NCBI RefSeq assembly: GCF_006517235.1
Contig: NZ_CP041188.1
Span: forward strand, 4,278,001 to 4,342,000
Source of the DNA: Pseudarthrobacter sp. NIBRBAC000502772
GTDB lineage: Bacteria > Actinomycetota > Actinomycetes > Actinomycetales > Micrococcaceae
Reading direction: 5' to 3'
Length of the DNA stretch: 64,000 nucleotides
The notes under the pieces are model-generated. The model did no database searches. It was not told where the DNA came from and saw only the letters and a program-made list of their open reading frames with translations. The position numbers were made by a program, and so were the translations under genes. Of the stretch, positions 16,056 to 24,596 are shown in pieces (the stretch's first letter is position 1; every line of letters begins with the position of its first letter).

Positions 16056-17270
16056 ATGAATCTCGGAACCCAGACCACCGGTCCCACGGACATCGACCCG
16101 GTGCTCAAAGCCCTGGCCGCCGCCCTCCACGGTGAGGGACCCGCCGTCGAACTTTCCGCAGGCCCCAACGGCGAACTGGTGGTGGGACACACCGAGACGC
16201 CCGGCTGCGATGACGCCGTGGCGGTGGTCCGCACGTCCGGCTCGACGGGCGCGCCGAAGGCCACCATCCTGACCGTCGAGGCGCTGGCAGCCTCCTCCAT
16301 GGCCACCGCCCTGGCGCTCAAGGGCGAAGGCCAGTGGCTCCTGGCCCTGCCCGTGCAGTACGTGGCAGGCGTGCAGGTCCTGGTGCGGTCACTGTTCGCC
16401 GGTACCCGCCCGTGGGTGATGGACATGTCCGGCGGTTTCACCCCCGAGGCGTTCACGGCCGGCGCCCTGGAGCTGACCGACAAGTTCCGCTTCACGTCGC
16501 TGGTACCCACCCAGCTCCAGCGCCTCCTGGAGGCGCCGTCACCGGAGACCCTGGCCGTCCTGCGGCGGTTCAACGCCATCCTGCTGGGCGGCTCACCGGC
16601 GTCGGCTGAACTGCTGGACGCGGCCCGCCAGGCCGGCGTCAGGGTGGTCACTACCTACGGGTCCGCCGAAACCTGCGGCGGCTGCGTGTACGACGGCGTG
16701 GCGCTGGAAGGTGTCCAGGTCCGGGTGGCCGACGACGGCCGCATCCTGCTGGGCGGCGACACCGTGGCCGCCGGCTATGTGGATGCGCCCGAAGCGACGG
16801 ACACGTTTTTCGAGGAGGACGGCGTCCGCTGGTACCGCACCAATGACCTCGGCACGCTGGACGCGGACGGCCGGCTCACCGTGCTGGGCCGCGCCGACGA
16901 CGTCATCATCACCGGCGGCGTCAAGGTCTCCGCCGCGCATGTGCAGGAAGAGCTGGAAAAGTCCGACGGCGTCGTGGCGGCTTTTGTGGCCGGCGTCCCG
17001 TCCACAGAATGGGGCCAGGCCGTGGCCGCGTTTGTTGCGTTCGACGCCGCTGCCTCGGGAGCAGTCGCGGACCCAGCCCCGGACTCAGGTGCGGCCGGCA
17101 CCCCAGCAGGGGATCACGCCGTCGTGCTTAAGGAGGAATGGCACCGGCGGCTGGGCCTCCTGGCGCCGAAAACCGTGCTGGCTGCCCCGGAACTGCCGAT
17201 GCTTCCGAACGGCAAGCCGGACCGCCTGGCGATGATCGAACGGCTCAACGCGCTGCACCAGGGAAAGTAG
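16056..17270 (+). CDS. menE: o-succinylbenzoate-CoA ligase (AMP-forming)
   Basis: This 404-residue ANL-superfamily ligase activates o-succinylbenzoate to its CoA thioester, the substrate of MenB. The P-loop is TSGSTGAPKA near residue 60. TTYGSAETCGG and YRTNDLG are the AMP-binding motifs, and DDVIITGGVKVS leads to the C-terminal lysine region PNGKPDR. It is short for the superfamily, as MenE proteins of this lineage are. An Ala/Pro-rich insertion near residue 340 (DPAPDSGAAGTPAGD) looks like a linker. Its position between menB and menA supports the name. Confidence 0.9.
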   Translation: MNLGTQTTGPTDIDPVLKALAAALHGEGPAVELSAGPNGELVVGHTETPGCDDAVAVVRTSGSTGAPKATILTVEALAASSMATALALKGEGQWLLALPVQYVAGVQVLVRSLFAGTRPWVMDMSGGFTPEAFTAGALELTDKFRFTSLVPTQLQRLLEAPSPETLAVLRRFNAILLGGSPASAELLDAARQAGVRVVTTYGSAETCGGCVYDGVALEGVQVRVADDGRILLGGDTVAAGYVDAPEATDTFFEEDGVRWYRTNDLGTLDADGRLTVLGRADDVIITGGVKVSAAHVQEELEKSDGVVAAFVAGVPSTEWGQAVAAFVAFDAAASGAVADPAPDSGAAGTPAGDHAVVLKEEWHRRLGLLAPKTVLAAPELPMLPNGKPDRLAMIERLNALHQGK

Positions 17271-17349
17271 AGTAGAGCTGCACCGGCGGCCCGTTCGCGG
17301 CCGCCACCACCGTTTCGCCGTTCTCCCGACCCAACACGAGGTACTGACC

Positions 17350-18231
17350 GTGGCCACAGCCGCACAATGGATCCAAGGCGCCCGCCTCCGCACTTTGCCG
17401 GCCGCCATCGCCCCGGTACTGATCGGCACCGCCGCGGCCTACGAGCTGGATTCGTTCCGCCCCGTTAATGCCGTGCTGGCCGCCCTGGTGGCGCTGCTGC
17501 TGCAGATCGGCGTGAACTACGCCAACGATTATTCCGACGGCGTCCGCGGCACCGACGAGGACCGCGTGGGACCCCTGCGGCTGGTGGGTTCCGGCGCCGC
17601 CCAGCCGGAACACGTCAAATATGCAGCGTTCGGGGCCTTTGCCGTGGCCATGCTGTTCGGCCTGGCGCTGGTGTTGATCACCCAGAGCTGGTGGCTGATC
17701 CTGGTGGGAGTCGGCTGCGTCATGGCCGCGTGGGGCTACACCGGCGGCAAGAACCCGTACGGCTACATGGGCCTGGGCGACGTTTTTGTGTTTGTCTTCT
17801 TCGGCCTGGTGGCAACACTCGGCACCACTTACACCCAGGCCGGCCAGGTCAACCTGCCGGCCGTTATCGGCGCGATCGGCACCGGCCTCATTGCCTGCGC
17901 CCTGCTGATGGCCAACAACGTCCGCGACATCCCCACCGACATCCAGGCCGGCAAAAAGACGCTGGCCGTGCGCCTGGGCGACAAGCACGCCCGCGAAAGC
18001 TACGTGCTGATGCTCGCCGTGGCCATCCTGCTGGTGGTCATCCTGGCTCCCGGGCGGCCGTGGATGCTGATCGTGCTGCTGCTCATCCCGGCGTGCCTGA
18101 TGCCCGCCTGGCTGATGATCAACGGCCGCAAGCGCAAAAGCCTCATTCCCGTGCTGCAGCAGACCGGCCTGATCAACCTCGGCTACAGCCTGCTGTTCTC
18201 ACTGGGACTGGTGCTCAGCCACGGATTCTAG
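17350..18231 (+). CDS. menA: 1,4-dihydroxy-2-naphthoate polyprenyltransferase
   Basis: The 293-residue UbiA-superfamily membrane enzyme attaches the polyprenyl tail to dihydroxynaphthoate, giving demethylmenaquinone. The first Asp-rich motif is NYANDYSDGVRGTD near residue 57 and the second is NNVRDIPTDIQAGKKT near 190. Eight to nine hydrophobic segments are visible. The start is GTG at 17350. It completes a menB-menE-menA cluster, with about 80 nt before it. Its stop overlaps that of the convergent DUF4229 gene by 2 nt (CTAG). Confidence 0.94.
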   Translation: MATAAQWIQGARLRTLPAAIAPVLIGTAAAYELDSFRPVNAVLAALVALLLQIGVNYANDYSDGVRGTDEDRVGPLRLVGSGAAQPEHVKYAAFGAFAVAMLFGLALVLITQSWWLILVGVGCVMAAWGYTGGKNPYGYMGLGDVFVFVFFGLVATLGTTYTQAGQVNLPAVIGAIGTGLIACALLMANNVRDIPTDIQAGKKTLAVRLGDKHARESYVLMLAVAILLVVILAPGRPWMLIVLLLIPACLMPAWLMINGRKRKSLIPVLQQTGLINLGYSLLFSLGLVLSHGF

Positions 18232-18569
18232 GCCTCGGGGGCCTTCGGGGCCGGCGTTCCGGTTTCGGGGGCCTTCGGGCCGCTGTTCCGGATGGTGACA
18301 TCCGGGTTGGCGTCCAGGAGGCTGTCCTCGGCTTCGGCGTCGGCCACCTCGCTTTCACTGCGCAGCGGCTTGGCCTTGCCGGATAGCCGGCCGTGAATGG
18401 CGGCAGCGGCGGCGTCGCGCTGTTTCTGGAAGAAAAGGTAGCTGACCGCAAACGCGATCAGCGCTGCGCAGATGACTGACAGCACCGCCCCCAGCTCCAG
18501 GAACATAAAAAGCACAAAGAGCGGCGCAAACAGCGCCAGCCGGATCAGGGAGTATTTCAGAAAAGCCAC
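18228..18569 (-). CDS. DUF4229 domain membrane protein
   Basis: The 113-residue protein starts MAFLKYSLIRLALFAPLFVL. Two adjacent membrane helices fill residues 5-50, followed by FFQKQRDAAAAAIHGRL and an acidic, Pro-rich tail (PETGTPAPKAPEA). This matches the actinobacterial DUF4229 family, which often lies beside menaquinone genes. Its function is unknown. It is convergent with menA. Confidence 0.8.
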   Translation of the reverse strand: MAFLKYSLIRLALFAPLFVLFMFLELGAVLSVICAALIAFAVSYLFFQKQRDAAAAAIHGRLSGKAKPLRSESEVADAEAEDSLLDANPDVTIRNSGPKAPETGTPAPKAPEA

Positions 18570-18616
18570 GGTTCAAGTTTAGCCGCCCTGCCTGAACGCC
18601 CCCGGCCTGCGGACGA

Positions 18617-18622
18617 TAGACT
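18617..18622 (+). promoter_or_regulatory. Candidate leaderless -10 element (TAGACT)
   Basis: TAGACT ends 7 nt before the ATG at 18630, with no ribosome binding site between. It is the same hexamer as upstream of menB and of the HAD hydrolase. Confidence 0.35.
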
Positions 18623-18629
18623 TAATGGC

Positions 18630-19091
18630 ATGCTCTTCCGTGTGGTTCTCGCCGTCGCAGTTCTCGTCATCTTTGTGTACGGCCTGGTGGACGTGATCCG
18701 CACTGACGGCCGCCTCACCCGCGGGATCTCCAAGCCGGCCTGGATCGTGGTGATGATTGTCCTTCCGGTGCTCGGAGCCATCCTCTGGCTGCTGATCGGC
18801 CGTCCGCGTGACTCAGCCCCGGTCCGCCAACCACGCAGCCATCCCACCGCCCCGGATGATGATCCCGATTTCCTCCGCAACCTGGAAATGCGCCGCCGCA
18901 ACCAGGCCGAGGCTGCCCGCCTGAAGAAGCTCAAGGATGACCTTGAGACGAACGCCAAGGCCGACGGCGGTCCCGCTGGCACCGGACAGAACAACGCAGG
19001 TACGCGGGGCAAGGATGGGATCGGCCACGACGAAGCCGGCGGTGCCAGCACGGGAGACGCGGACACCCACGATACCGGCGACGTAAAGTAG
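18630..19091 (+). CDS. PLD nuclease N-terminal (PLDc_N) domain protein
   Basis: Of its 153 residues, the first 60 hold two membrane helices with the PLDc_N pattern VYGLVDVIRTDGRLTRGISK and PVLGAILWLLIGRPRD. The remainder is charged and disordered, with a helical segment (NLEMRRRNQAEAARLKKLKDD). No phospholipase catalytic domain is attached, so it is probably a small membrane-anchored accessory protein of unknown role. It is followed 7 nt later by another membrane protein on the same strand. Confidence 0.8.
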   Translation: MLFRVVLAVAVLVIFVYGLVDVIRTDGRLTRGISKPAWIVVMIVLPVLGAILWLLIGRPRDSAPVRQPRSHPTAPDDDPDFLRNLEMRRRNQAEAARLKKLKDDLETNAKADGGPAGTGQNNAGTRGKDGIGHDEAGGASTGDADTHDTGDVK

Positions 19092-19098
19092 GCAAAAC

Positions 19099-19722
19099 GT
19101 GGCCCAGCACCCCGACGGAGAATCCCAACAGCCAGTTGCACCCGCCGGGGCTGCCACGCCCCCTCTGCCGCCGCCGCGGCCCGGGCTGTCCTACGCCGCG
19201 CCGGCGCCCATCGTTGTCATTCCGCCGGCACCGCGGAGCGTCCGCCTGGCGCGGACCTTTTGGCTGCTCAGCTTCGTTGCAGGCCTGGCCGTAGTTGTCG
19301 GTTCATTCCTGACCCGCGACTCACACCTGGAGCGGCTCCGCACTGTGGTGGACCAGATGTCGCCCGGCGGCGGACCTGACGCTGTGACCACATCCGCGGC
19401 CATTGTTTTCTGGGGCAGCCTGGGCGCCCTGCTGCTGGTGATGCTGTTTGAAGCGGCGGCGCTGGCTATTTTCGCAGCGCGCCGCGGCTGGTCCCGCTGG
19501 CTGCTGATCCCGCTGCTGGCCGGGCAAGTGGTGGTCATGGTGGTGGCCGCAGCTTTCCTCGTACCCGACGGCGACGCCGGCAGTTACGTTGTGATGCTCT
19601 GGGGAGCCCAGCTACTCCTCGCGTTCTTCGGCCTGGTGGCGGTTTTTGTGCCGTCGGCGGGCAGGTGGCTCACGGCGCGGATCCAGTCGGCGCAGGTCAG
19701 GCCGGCGCGGACGCGGCAATAA
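19099..19722 (+). CDS. Four-helix hypothetical membrane protein
   Basis: The 207-residue protein has a Pro/Ala-rich N-terminus (PLPPPRPGLSYAAPAPIVV) and four predicted membrane helices between about residues 50 and 195. I do not recognise a named family. The GTG start lies 7 nt after the PLDc_N gene, so the two are probably cotranscribed. It is convergent with the dynamin-like operon; the stops are 9 nt apart with no terminator in between. Confidence 0.7.
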   Translation: MAQHPDGESQQPVAPAGAATPPLPPPRPGLSYAAPAPIVVIPPAPRSVRLARTFWLLSFVAGLAVVVGSFLTRDSHLERLRTVVDQMSPGGGPDAVTTSAAIVFWGSLGALLLVMLFEAAALAIFAARRGWSRWLLIPLLAGQVVVMVVAAAFLVPDGDAGSYVVMLWGAQLLLAFFGLVAVFVPSAGRWLTARIQSAQVRPARTRQ

Positions 19723-19731
19723 GGGCCGACC

Positions 19732-21225
19732 TCAAGCGGACTGCGGGTCGAGTTGCAGGGCCGAGCATTCGGCCACGACGCCCTCACAGCTGCGCATCAC
19801 CACGCGGCAGGCCTCAACGGCTGACCGCTCCGTCAGCGGGTTTTCCGATACCGTCCGCCACCGGTTTAGGAAGCGGCGGGCTTCGGCCAGGACTACGTCC
19901 GGTCCGGCATCCGGAGCCAGCCCCATCCTCAGGGCGGGCGCCGCACCCCAGCCGCCGACCAGCATTTCAGCCTCCGCCGCCAATTCATCACTGAGGGATA
20001 CCCCCGTGGTACGGATCGTGGCGAGCAGGCGGAGCTCACGAAACTCATGGGCGTTGGCCTGAAGGCGTTCCAAGGCTGCGGCCAGGCGGCCGGCCCCCTC
20101 CCTGGGCGCGGTGCGCAGCAAGCTTTCCACTCCCACCAAGGCAGTACGGGCTTTGAGGGCATCCCCGCGGGCCTGGAACTGCCGGGCCACAAGGTGCAGC
20201 AACGGGTCCAACCCGCTGCGCCGGGCCAGTTCATGCGCCAGTGGCGTGGGTTCAGTGAATCCACTCCGAATCAGCACCACGCCCAGGCGTATCCCGAACA
20301 GCCCGAACCGCTCAAGGAGGGAGGCCCGGGCGTCGGCGCCCAGGCTTTGCGGGACACTGGCCCTGATGAACCTGTCCGCCGAGAGCAGCATCCGTTCCCG
20401 GGCCGACCGCTCCATGCCGGCCAGGACCTGCAGGGACTCGAAGTCCGACTGGCGCATGCTGCGTGCGCTTTGCGCCAGCAGCCCGGCCACCGGGACCACC
20501 CCCAACGCCAGCTTCCGCAGGCTGTGGTCCCGGCGGTACCGGTCAGCGATGTCACCTGCGGAGAGCAGCGAATCAATGCGGCCCGCACCGATCTCGTCGG
20601 CGCGGGACAGCACGGCAAGGGCGTTCACGGTTCCCGACCTACCCGCCTCGGTATCCCTGAAGGATTCGAGGAACCGCAGGTCCGAGGCGTGCATGTGGCG
20701 CATGAGGTAAATGATGGCATCAGCCTCGGAGGGCGCGTCCACGGGGATGAGGAAATCGGTGGACCGGGCAGAGACGTCTTCGGACAACGAGGCAATTCCC
20801 GGGGTGTCTATCAGGGTGAGCTCGCGCAGGGCCGGCGAGGGCCACTCCACCACCAGCCGTTCCATGTCCTCGGCGCGGGCGTTGCCCAGGACAAACACCA
20901 GGCGGCCGTCCACGCGCTTCAGCGGCAGGATACGCGGTTCACCGGCGATGGGGTAGGCCGTGATCCGCGGCGTGTGCCCGTAGCGGTACCAGGTCACAAT
21001 CTTTGTGCATTCCCCGGTGTCGGTCGGGGCGATCTCTTCCCCGATGATGGCGTTCAGCAGCGTGGATTTTCCCGCCTTGACCATGCCTGCCACAGCGAGC
21101 CTGAGGGGCTCGGAGAGCCGCCGGGCATAAGTCTCCAATGCCGCAGCCGCAGCGGGGTCGTCCGCATACACAAGCAGGGCGTCCTGGATCAGGTCCGCCA
21201 CTCCTGCGCTGATGGACTCCTTCAT
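19732..21225 (-). CDS. Dynamin-like GTPase, IniC-like
   Basis: This is a 497-residue large GTPase. G1 is GMVKAGKST (about 47-55), G3 is DTPG (about 140) and G4-like is SRAD. The remainder is helical, as in bacterial dynamin-like proteins. Its length and its place directly after a longer dynamin-like gene match mycobacterial IniC (about 490 residues). In mycobacteria IniA and IniC act at the plasma membrane and are induced by cell-wall inhibitors. The ATG overlaps the upstream gene by 4 nt (ATGA). The frame remains open to 22059, but that part is a shadow of the upstream gene. Homology to IniC specifically is inferred from order and size. Confidence 0.82.
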   Translation of the reverse strand: MKESISAGVADLIQDALLVYADDPAAAAALETYARRLSEPLRLAVAGMVKAGKSTLLNAIIGEEIAPTDTGECTKIVTWYRYGHTPRITAYPIAGEPRILPLKRVDGRLVFVLGNARAEDMERLVVEWPSPALRELTLIDTPGIASLSEDVSARSTDFLIPVDAPSEADAIIYLMRHMHASDLRFLESFRDTEAGRSGTVNALAVLSRADEIGAGRIDSLLSAGDIADRYRRDHSLRKLALGVVPVAGLLAQSARSMRQSDFESLQVLAGMERSARERMLLSADRFIRASVPQSLGADARASLLERFGLFGIRLGVVLIRSGFTEPTPLAHELARRSGLDPLLHLVARQFQARGDALKARTALVGVESLLRTAPREGAGRLAAALERLQANAHEFRELRLLATIRTTGVSLSDELAAEAEMLVGGWGAAPALRMGLAPDAGPDVVLAEARRFLNRWRTVSENPLTERSAVEACRVVMRSCEGVVAECSALQLDPQSA

Positions 21226-23261
21226 CTGCCCGCCGCACCCACCGGCGCAGTGCCCACCGACTGGCTCCCCGTCGTCGGACTTCCCGACGCCGGGTTTCCC
21301 ATCGCCGGGTTTCCCATCGCCGGACTTCCCGACGCCGTGCCGCGCCCGGCCGGAGACTTCTCCGCCGAAGACTGCGCGGCCTGCGGCCCCGGGGATTGGG
21401 CCACTTCGGCGGCCACCAGGCCGGCGGCATGGTGCAGGGCGTCCACCTTCTTGAGCTCGGCCTTGATCTCGCGGATGCGAATGTCCTTTTCCAGCGTGTA
21501 GGTGGTGGCTGCCTTCTGGGCCGCCGCCACCGAATCCGCCAGGGAGCGATGGTTTTCGTCCGCGATTTCCGTGAAGTGGTCCCGGGTGGAGCGCTGCACC
21601 AGCCGGAGCCGGTCCTTGAGCTGCTTGCCCACCTGGAACGTGACATCGTCCAGCTGCCGGCGGACCAGCGCCTTGGCTTCGGCCTGCCGGCGCTTCAGCC
21701 GTGCTTCCTTGTCCTCGCGGTACGCCTTGCGGCCCAGCAGCAGGCCCGCGCCCACTGACAAAGGATTGATCAGGGCCATGCCAAAAATCCCGGTCAGGAG
21801 CCCGAACATCAGCACGCCGCCGTAGGATCCGCGCATGCCGATCAGGACCTTCTGCAGGGGGTTGATGTGCCCGTCGTCGAGCCTTGGCATGGTGTCCACC
21901 GGGTCCAACGCGTCGTCGGTGTCCGAGATGTGAAGCACCGGCAGGGCCACTTCGTCCTCTGAAAAATGCTCCGCCACCTGCGCGGCCAGCCACTGCGCGC
22001 GTTCGCTGGTCCACACAAACGTGTCCGAGATCGCGGCGGCGGCACACTCCTCGAGCCACGCGGAAAACTGGGTCCAGGTGGGGCCGGGATCGCCCTGGTC
22101 AATAGCGGCCTCGGCTTCGCGCTGGATGCGCCGCAGACGGTCCCGGAGGTCGTACTCCATGTCCGCGATCAGGTCGCCGATGCCGTCGTTGAGCGTAATC
22201 TGCCACCGGGCGGAACGTTTGCGCAGCTCATCGGCCTGTGACTTCGCCTCCTCCAGCCCTGCAATCATCCGCGGCGTCCCGTGCGGATCCTCAAGCGCTC
22301 CCAGCTCGGACCGCAGGGACAGGCGCAGGTTCTCAGTCACGGAAAGCAAGTCCTGGCTGACGGAGCGCCGTTGCAGCCGTTCCGCCTTGCCCACAATTTC
22401 ATTCCGGAGGTGGCCGATCAACACGGGGAAACCCGACTCGGCGTTGAGTTCGCTGTCCTGCAGGCGTGCAGCCTCCAGCCGGAGATCCGAGGAAACCGCG
22501 AACAGCGGGATGTCCGGCGCCACCTGCGCGAGCTGGGCACGGTCCATGGCCTCCACACGCCGCCAGTCCGGATACAGGTCCGTTTTGGACAGGATGCCCG
22601 CAACGCTCGGGGTGATCCGCATGGCCTGGCGCAGGAACCGCATTTCGGGCTCGGTGTATTCCTGCGAGGCATCTGAAACCAGCAGCATGGCGTCCGCTGT
22701 GGGCAAGGCTGTGAGGGTGGTCAATGTGTGCGAGGAGCCCAGTCCTCCCACACCCGGCGAATCGATGACCGTCAGCCCGCCGGCCAGGACCTTGCGGGGC
22801 AGGAAAACTTCGGCCGCTACCAGCTTCTTGACGTTTCCGGGGTTGCCCCGCTCGGAAACGTAGGCCGCCAGGTCCGCTATGTTGATGGGCTGCCGCTCGA
22901 TTGCGGCGTCGTCGCCGGGCTCTGTGCCGGCTTTGGGCAGCAGGATGGCGGCGGACGCGGGTTCCCCGTTGCGGACCACGGTGGGCACGGAGGTGGCGAT
23001 GTCGTCGTCGACAGGGCACACCGGGGCGTTCACCAGGGCGTTGATAAGTTTGCTTTTTCCTTGCTTGAATTCCCCCACCACGATCACGCGGATACTCGGA
23101 TCCTTCAGCCGTCGCAGGGTCTGGTCCAGGCGTTTCCGCAGGTCCGCGCGGTCCCCTGTCCCCACCAGCTCGATGCCCTGCTCCACCAGCAACGCCAGCT
23201 GGCCGGCGTTCATCGGCACCGGCGCATGTCCAGGGCCTCCCGGTCGTTGCGATTCAGCCAT
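21222..23261 (-). CDS. Dynamin-like GTPase, IniA-like
   Basis: The 679-residue dynamin-family GTPase has G1 GEFKQGKSKL (63-72), G3 DSPGVGGLGS (167-176) and G4 SKTD (225-228). A long helical stalk follows, then a hydrophobic paddle-like stretch (about 471-510, GGVLMFGLLTGIFGMALINP) for membrane insertion, more coiled coil, and a Gly/Ser/Pro tail with GNPAMGNPASG repeats. The layout matches mycobacterial IniA (about 640 residues), a membrane-remodelling protein of the isoniazid-induced operon. It is translationally coupled to the IniC-like gene and 111 nt downstream of the IniB-like gene, with a hairpin between. Confidence 0.85.
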   Translation of the reverse strand: MAESQRPGGPGHAPVPMNAGQLALLVEQGIELVGTGDRADLRKRLDQTLRRLKDPSIRVIVVGEFKQGKSKLINALVNAPVCPVDDDIATSVPTVVRNGEPASAAILLPKAGTEPGDDAAIERQPINIADLAAYVSERGNPGNVKKLVAAEVFLPRKVLAGGLTVIDSPGVGGLGSSHTLTTLTALPTADAMLLVSDASQEYTEPEMRFLRQAMRITPSVAGILSKTDLYPDWRRVEAMDRAQLAQVAPDIPLFAVSSDLRLEAARLQDSELNAESGFPVLIGHLRNEIVGKAERLQRRSVSQDLLSVTENLRLSLRSELGALEDPHGTPRMIAGLEEAKSQADELRKRSARWQITLNDGIGDLIADMEYDLRDRLRRIQREAEAAIDQGDPGPTWTQFSAWLEECAAAAISDTFVWTSERAQWLAAQVAEHFSEDEVALPVLHISDTDDALDPVDTMPRLDDGHINPLQKVLIGMRGSYGGVLMFGLLTGIFGMALINPLSVGAGLLLGRKAYREDKEARLKRRQAEAKALVRRQLDDVTFQVGKQLKDRLRLVQRSTRDHFTEIADENHRSLADSVAAAQKAATTYTLEKDIRIREIKAELKKVDALHHAAGLVAAEVAQSPGPQAAQSSAEKSPAGRGTASGSPAMGNPAMGNPASGSPTTGSQSVGTAPVGAAGR

Positions 23262-23314
23262 AATCTGTCCTTTGCAGCAGGGGTGCGGGTGGGGCGGGGG
23301 ATAATCCGCGAAGA

Positions 23315-23347
23315 GCCCGGCAGGAGGTCGATGGCCTCCTGCCGGGC
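23315..23347 (-). promoter_or_regulatory. Hairpin between the IniB-like and IniA-like genes
   Basis: GCCCGGCAGGAGG (23315-23327) pairs perfectly with CCTCCTGCCGGGC (23335-23347), leaving a 7-nt loop. It lies 25 nt after the IniB-like stop and has no T-tract. It is probably a partial terminator or a processing/stability element that makes the repeat protein more abundant than the GTPases. Confidence 0.5.
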
Positions 23348-23372
23348 GCTCCCGGTACCCGGAACTTGATGT

Positions 23373-24530
23373 TTATAGGCTGATCTCCGAATCTTCGACC
23401 GCGACGTCGGTGTCCACAGCCACGTCAGTGTTCGTCGAGTTGTCCTCGGTGGAGTTGTCCTGGAAAGAATCCTCAACCACAACCTCAACCGGGTTGAAGG
23501 AATCAACCACCTCCACCTCGGTGGTCTCCGCCTGCGAGTTGTCGTTGAAGGAGTCCTCAACCGCAACCTCGGTGTTGGTGGTGTTATCCGAGTTGTCCTG
23601 GAAGGAATCCTCAATCGCAACATCGGTGGTGGAGTTGTCTTCGGTGGAGTTGTCCTCGGTGGAGTTGTCTTCGATGGAGTTGTCCGAGTTGTCGTTGACT
23701 ACGAGGGAGTTGTCCTCGGTGGAGTTATCGGAGTTGTCCTGGAAGGAATCCTCAATCTTCACCGAGTTATCCTCCGAGTTATCCACGGAGTTATCCGAGT
23801 TGTCCGAGTTATCCGAATTATCGGAGTTGTCCGAGTTGTCGTTGAACGAATCAGCGACATCAATGTCAACGTCGGTGTTGAACGAATCTGCCACATCCAG
23901 ATCGCGGTTGCCGATGTTGACGTCGCCGCCGGCGGTGATCGAGTTGTCCGTGGAATTGTCCGTGGTGTTGTCCGTGTTGTACGAATCGGTGGTGTTGTAG
24001 GAGTCCCGGACGTTGTTGTCGTCTCCGGCAGCCAGGGCCTTATCACCGGATGCGATGACAGCCTCGTTGTCGAACCACTGGTTCACGTCGCCGTCGGCCC
24101 AGATGTTCTGGTTGACCGACTGGTCCGTGATCGTGTCCCGGTCATCCACCGTTGAGGTGTAGGAGTAGTTGTTCACCACGTGGTGCAGCTGCTGGACGGC
24201 ATGGGCGTGATCGTCATGGTGGTCGTGCCCCGGAGTGTGTCCAGAACCGCCGCCTCCAGGAGGCGGGGTGTGGCCGGCGCCGCCGATGCCTCCGGTCCAT
24301 GAGGTGTTCCCGCCGGTGTTGTACTCCCGGTCGAAGGAAGAAGCGTTGACAGTGATGGGTGCGTAGTCCAGGACAACCGGCATAGCGGCGTCAACATCGG
24401 CGGAGCAGACTCCGCGCAGGCCGGCACCCTCGAGTGAACGCTCCGGATCGTGCAGGAACTCCTGGGCAGCGGCGGGGTTGTTGAACAGGCCCATGAGGAA
24501 CTGAACGAGCTGGTTTGCGAGTGTAGGCAT
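23373..24530 (-). CDS. IniB N-terminal domain protein with Asp-Asn-Ser repeats
   Basis: In this 385-residue protein the first 60 residues (ANQLVQFLMGLFNNPAAAQE and a following helical segment with DPERSLEGAGLRGV) resemble the N-terminal domain of mycobacterial IniB. A Gly/His linker follows (GHTPGHDHHDDHAHA). The rest is extreme low complexity: ASGDKALAAGDDNNV and ITAGGDVNIGNRDL read like solenoid strands, then dozens of DNS, EDNST and VEDSFNDNS units run to the C-terminus. It is very acidic, has no Cys and no classical signal peptide. Mycobacterial IniB is also repetitive (Gly/Ala-rich) and linked to the envelope. GAGGA lies upstream of the ATG at 24530. Confidence 0.8.
   Translation of the reverse strand: MPTLANQLVQFLMGLFNNPAAAQEFLHDPERSLEGAGLRGVCSADVDAAMPVVLDYAPITVNASSFDREYNTGGNTSWTGGIGGAGHTPPPGGGGSGHTPGHDHHDDHAHAVQQLHHVVNNYSYTSTVDDRDTITDQSVNQNIWADGDVNQWFDNEAVIASGDKALAAGDDNNVRDSYNTTDSYNTDNTTDNSTDNSITAGGDVNIGNRDLDVADSFNTDVDIDVADSFNDNSDNSDNSDNSDNSDNSVDNSEDNSVKIEDSFQDNSDNSTEDNSLVVNDNSDNSIEDNSTEDNSTEDNSTTDVAIEDSFQDNSDNTTNTEVAVEDSFNDNSQAETTEVEVVDSFNPVEVVVEDSFQDNSTEDNSTNTDVAVDTDVAVEDSEISL
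23405..23850 (-). repeat. Degenerate DNA repeat encoding DNS units
   Basis: Imperfect 9- to 18-bp units such as GAGTTGTCCTCGGTG and GAGTTATCCGAGTTGTC recur along the plus strand and encode DNS and EDNST repeats. Copy number is likely to vary among strains. Spacing is irregular and units are contiguous, so this is not a CRISPR array. Confidence 0.8.
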
Positions 24531-24596
24531 TGGATGGTCCTCAAATCATCTCGGAGTTGTGGATCGCCAGGCCTCGGTGCCGGGCTTAAATCAAAC

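Noticed and set aside
21226..22059. N-terminal extension of the IniC-like frame
   Set aside because: It is an alternate-frame reading of the IniA-like gene; the real start MKESISAG overlaps the IniA-like stop by 4 nt.
23405..23850. Repetitive DNA that might suggest a CRISPR array
   Set aside because: The units are short, degenerate and contiguous without unique spacers, and they encode an in-frame Asp-Asn-Ser protein repeat.
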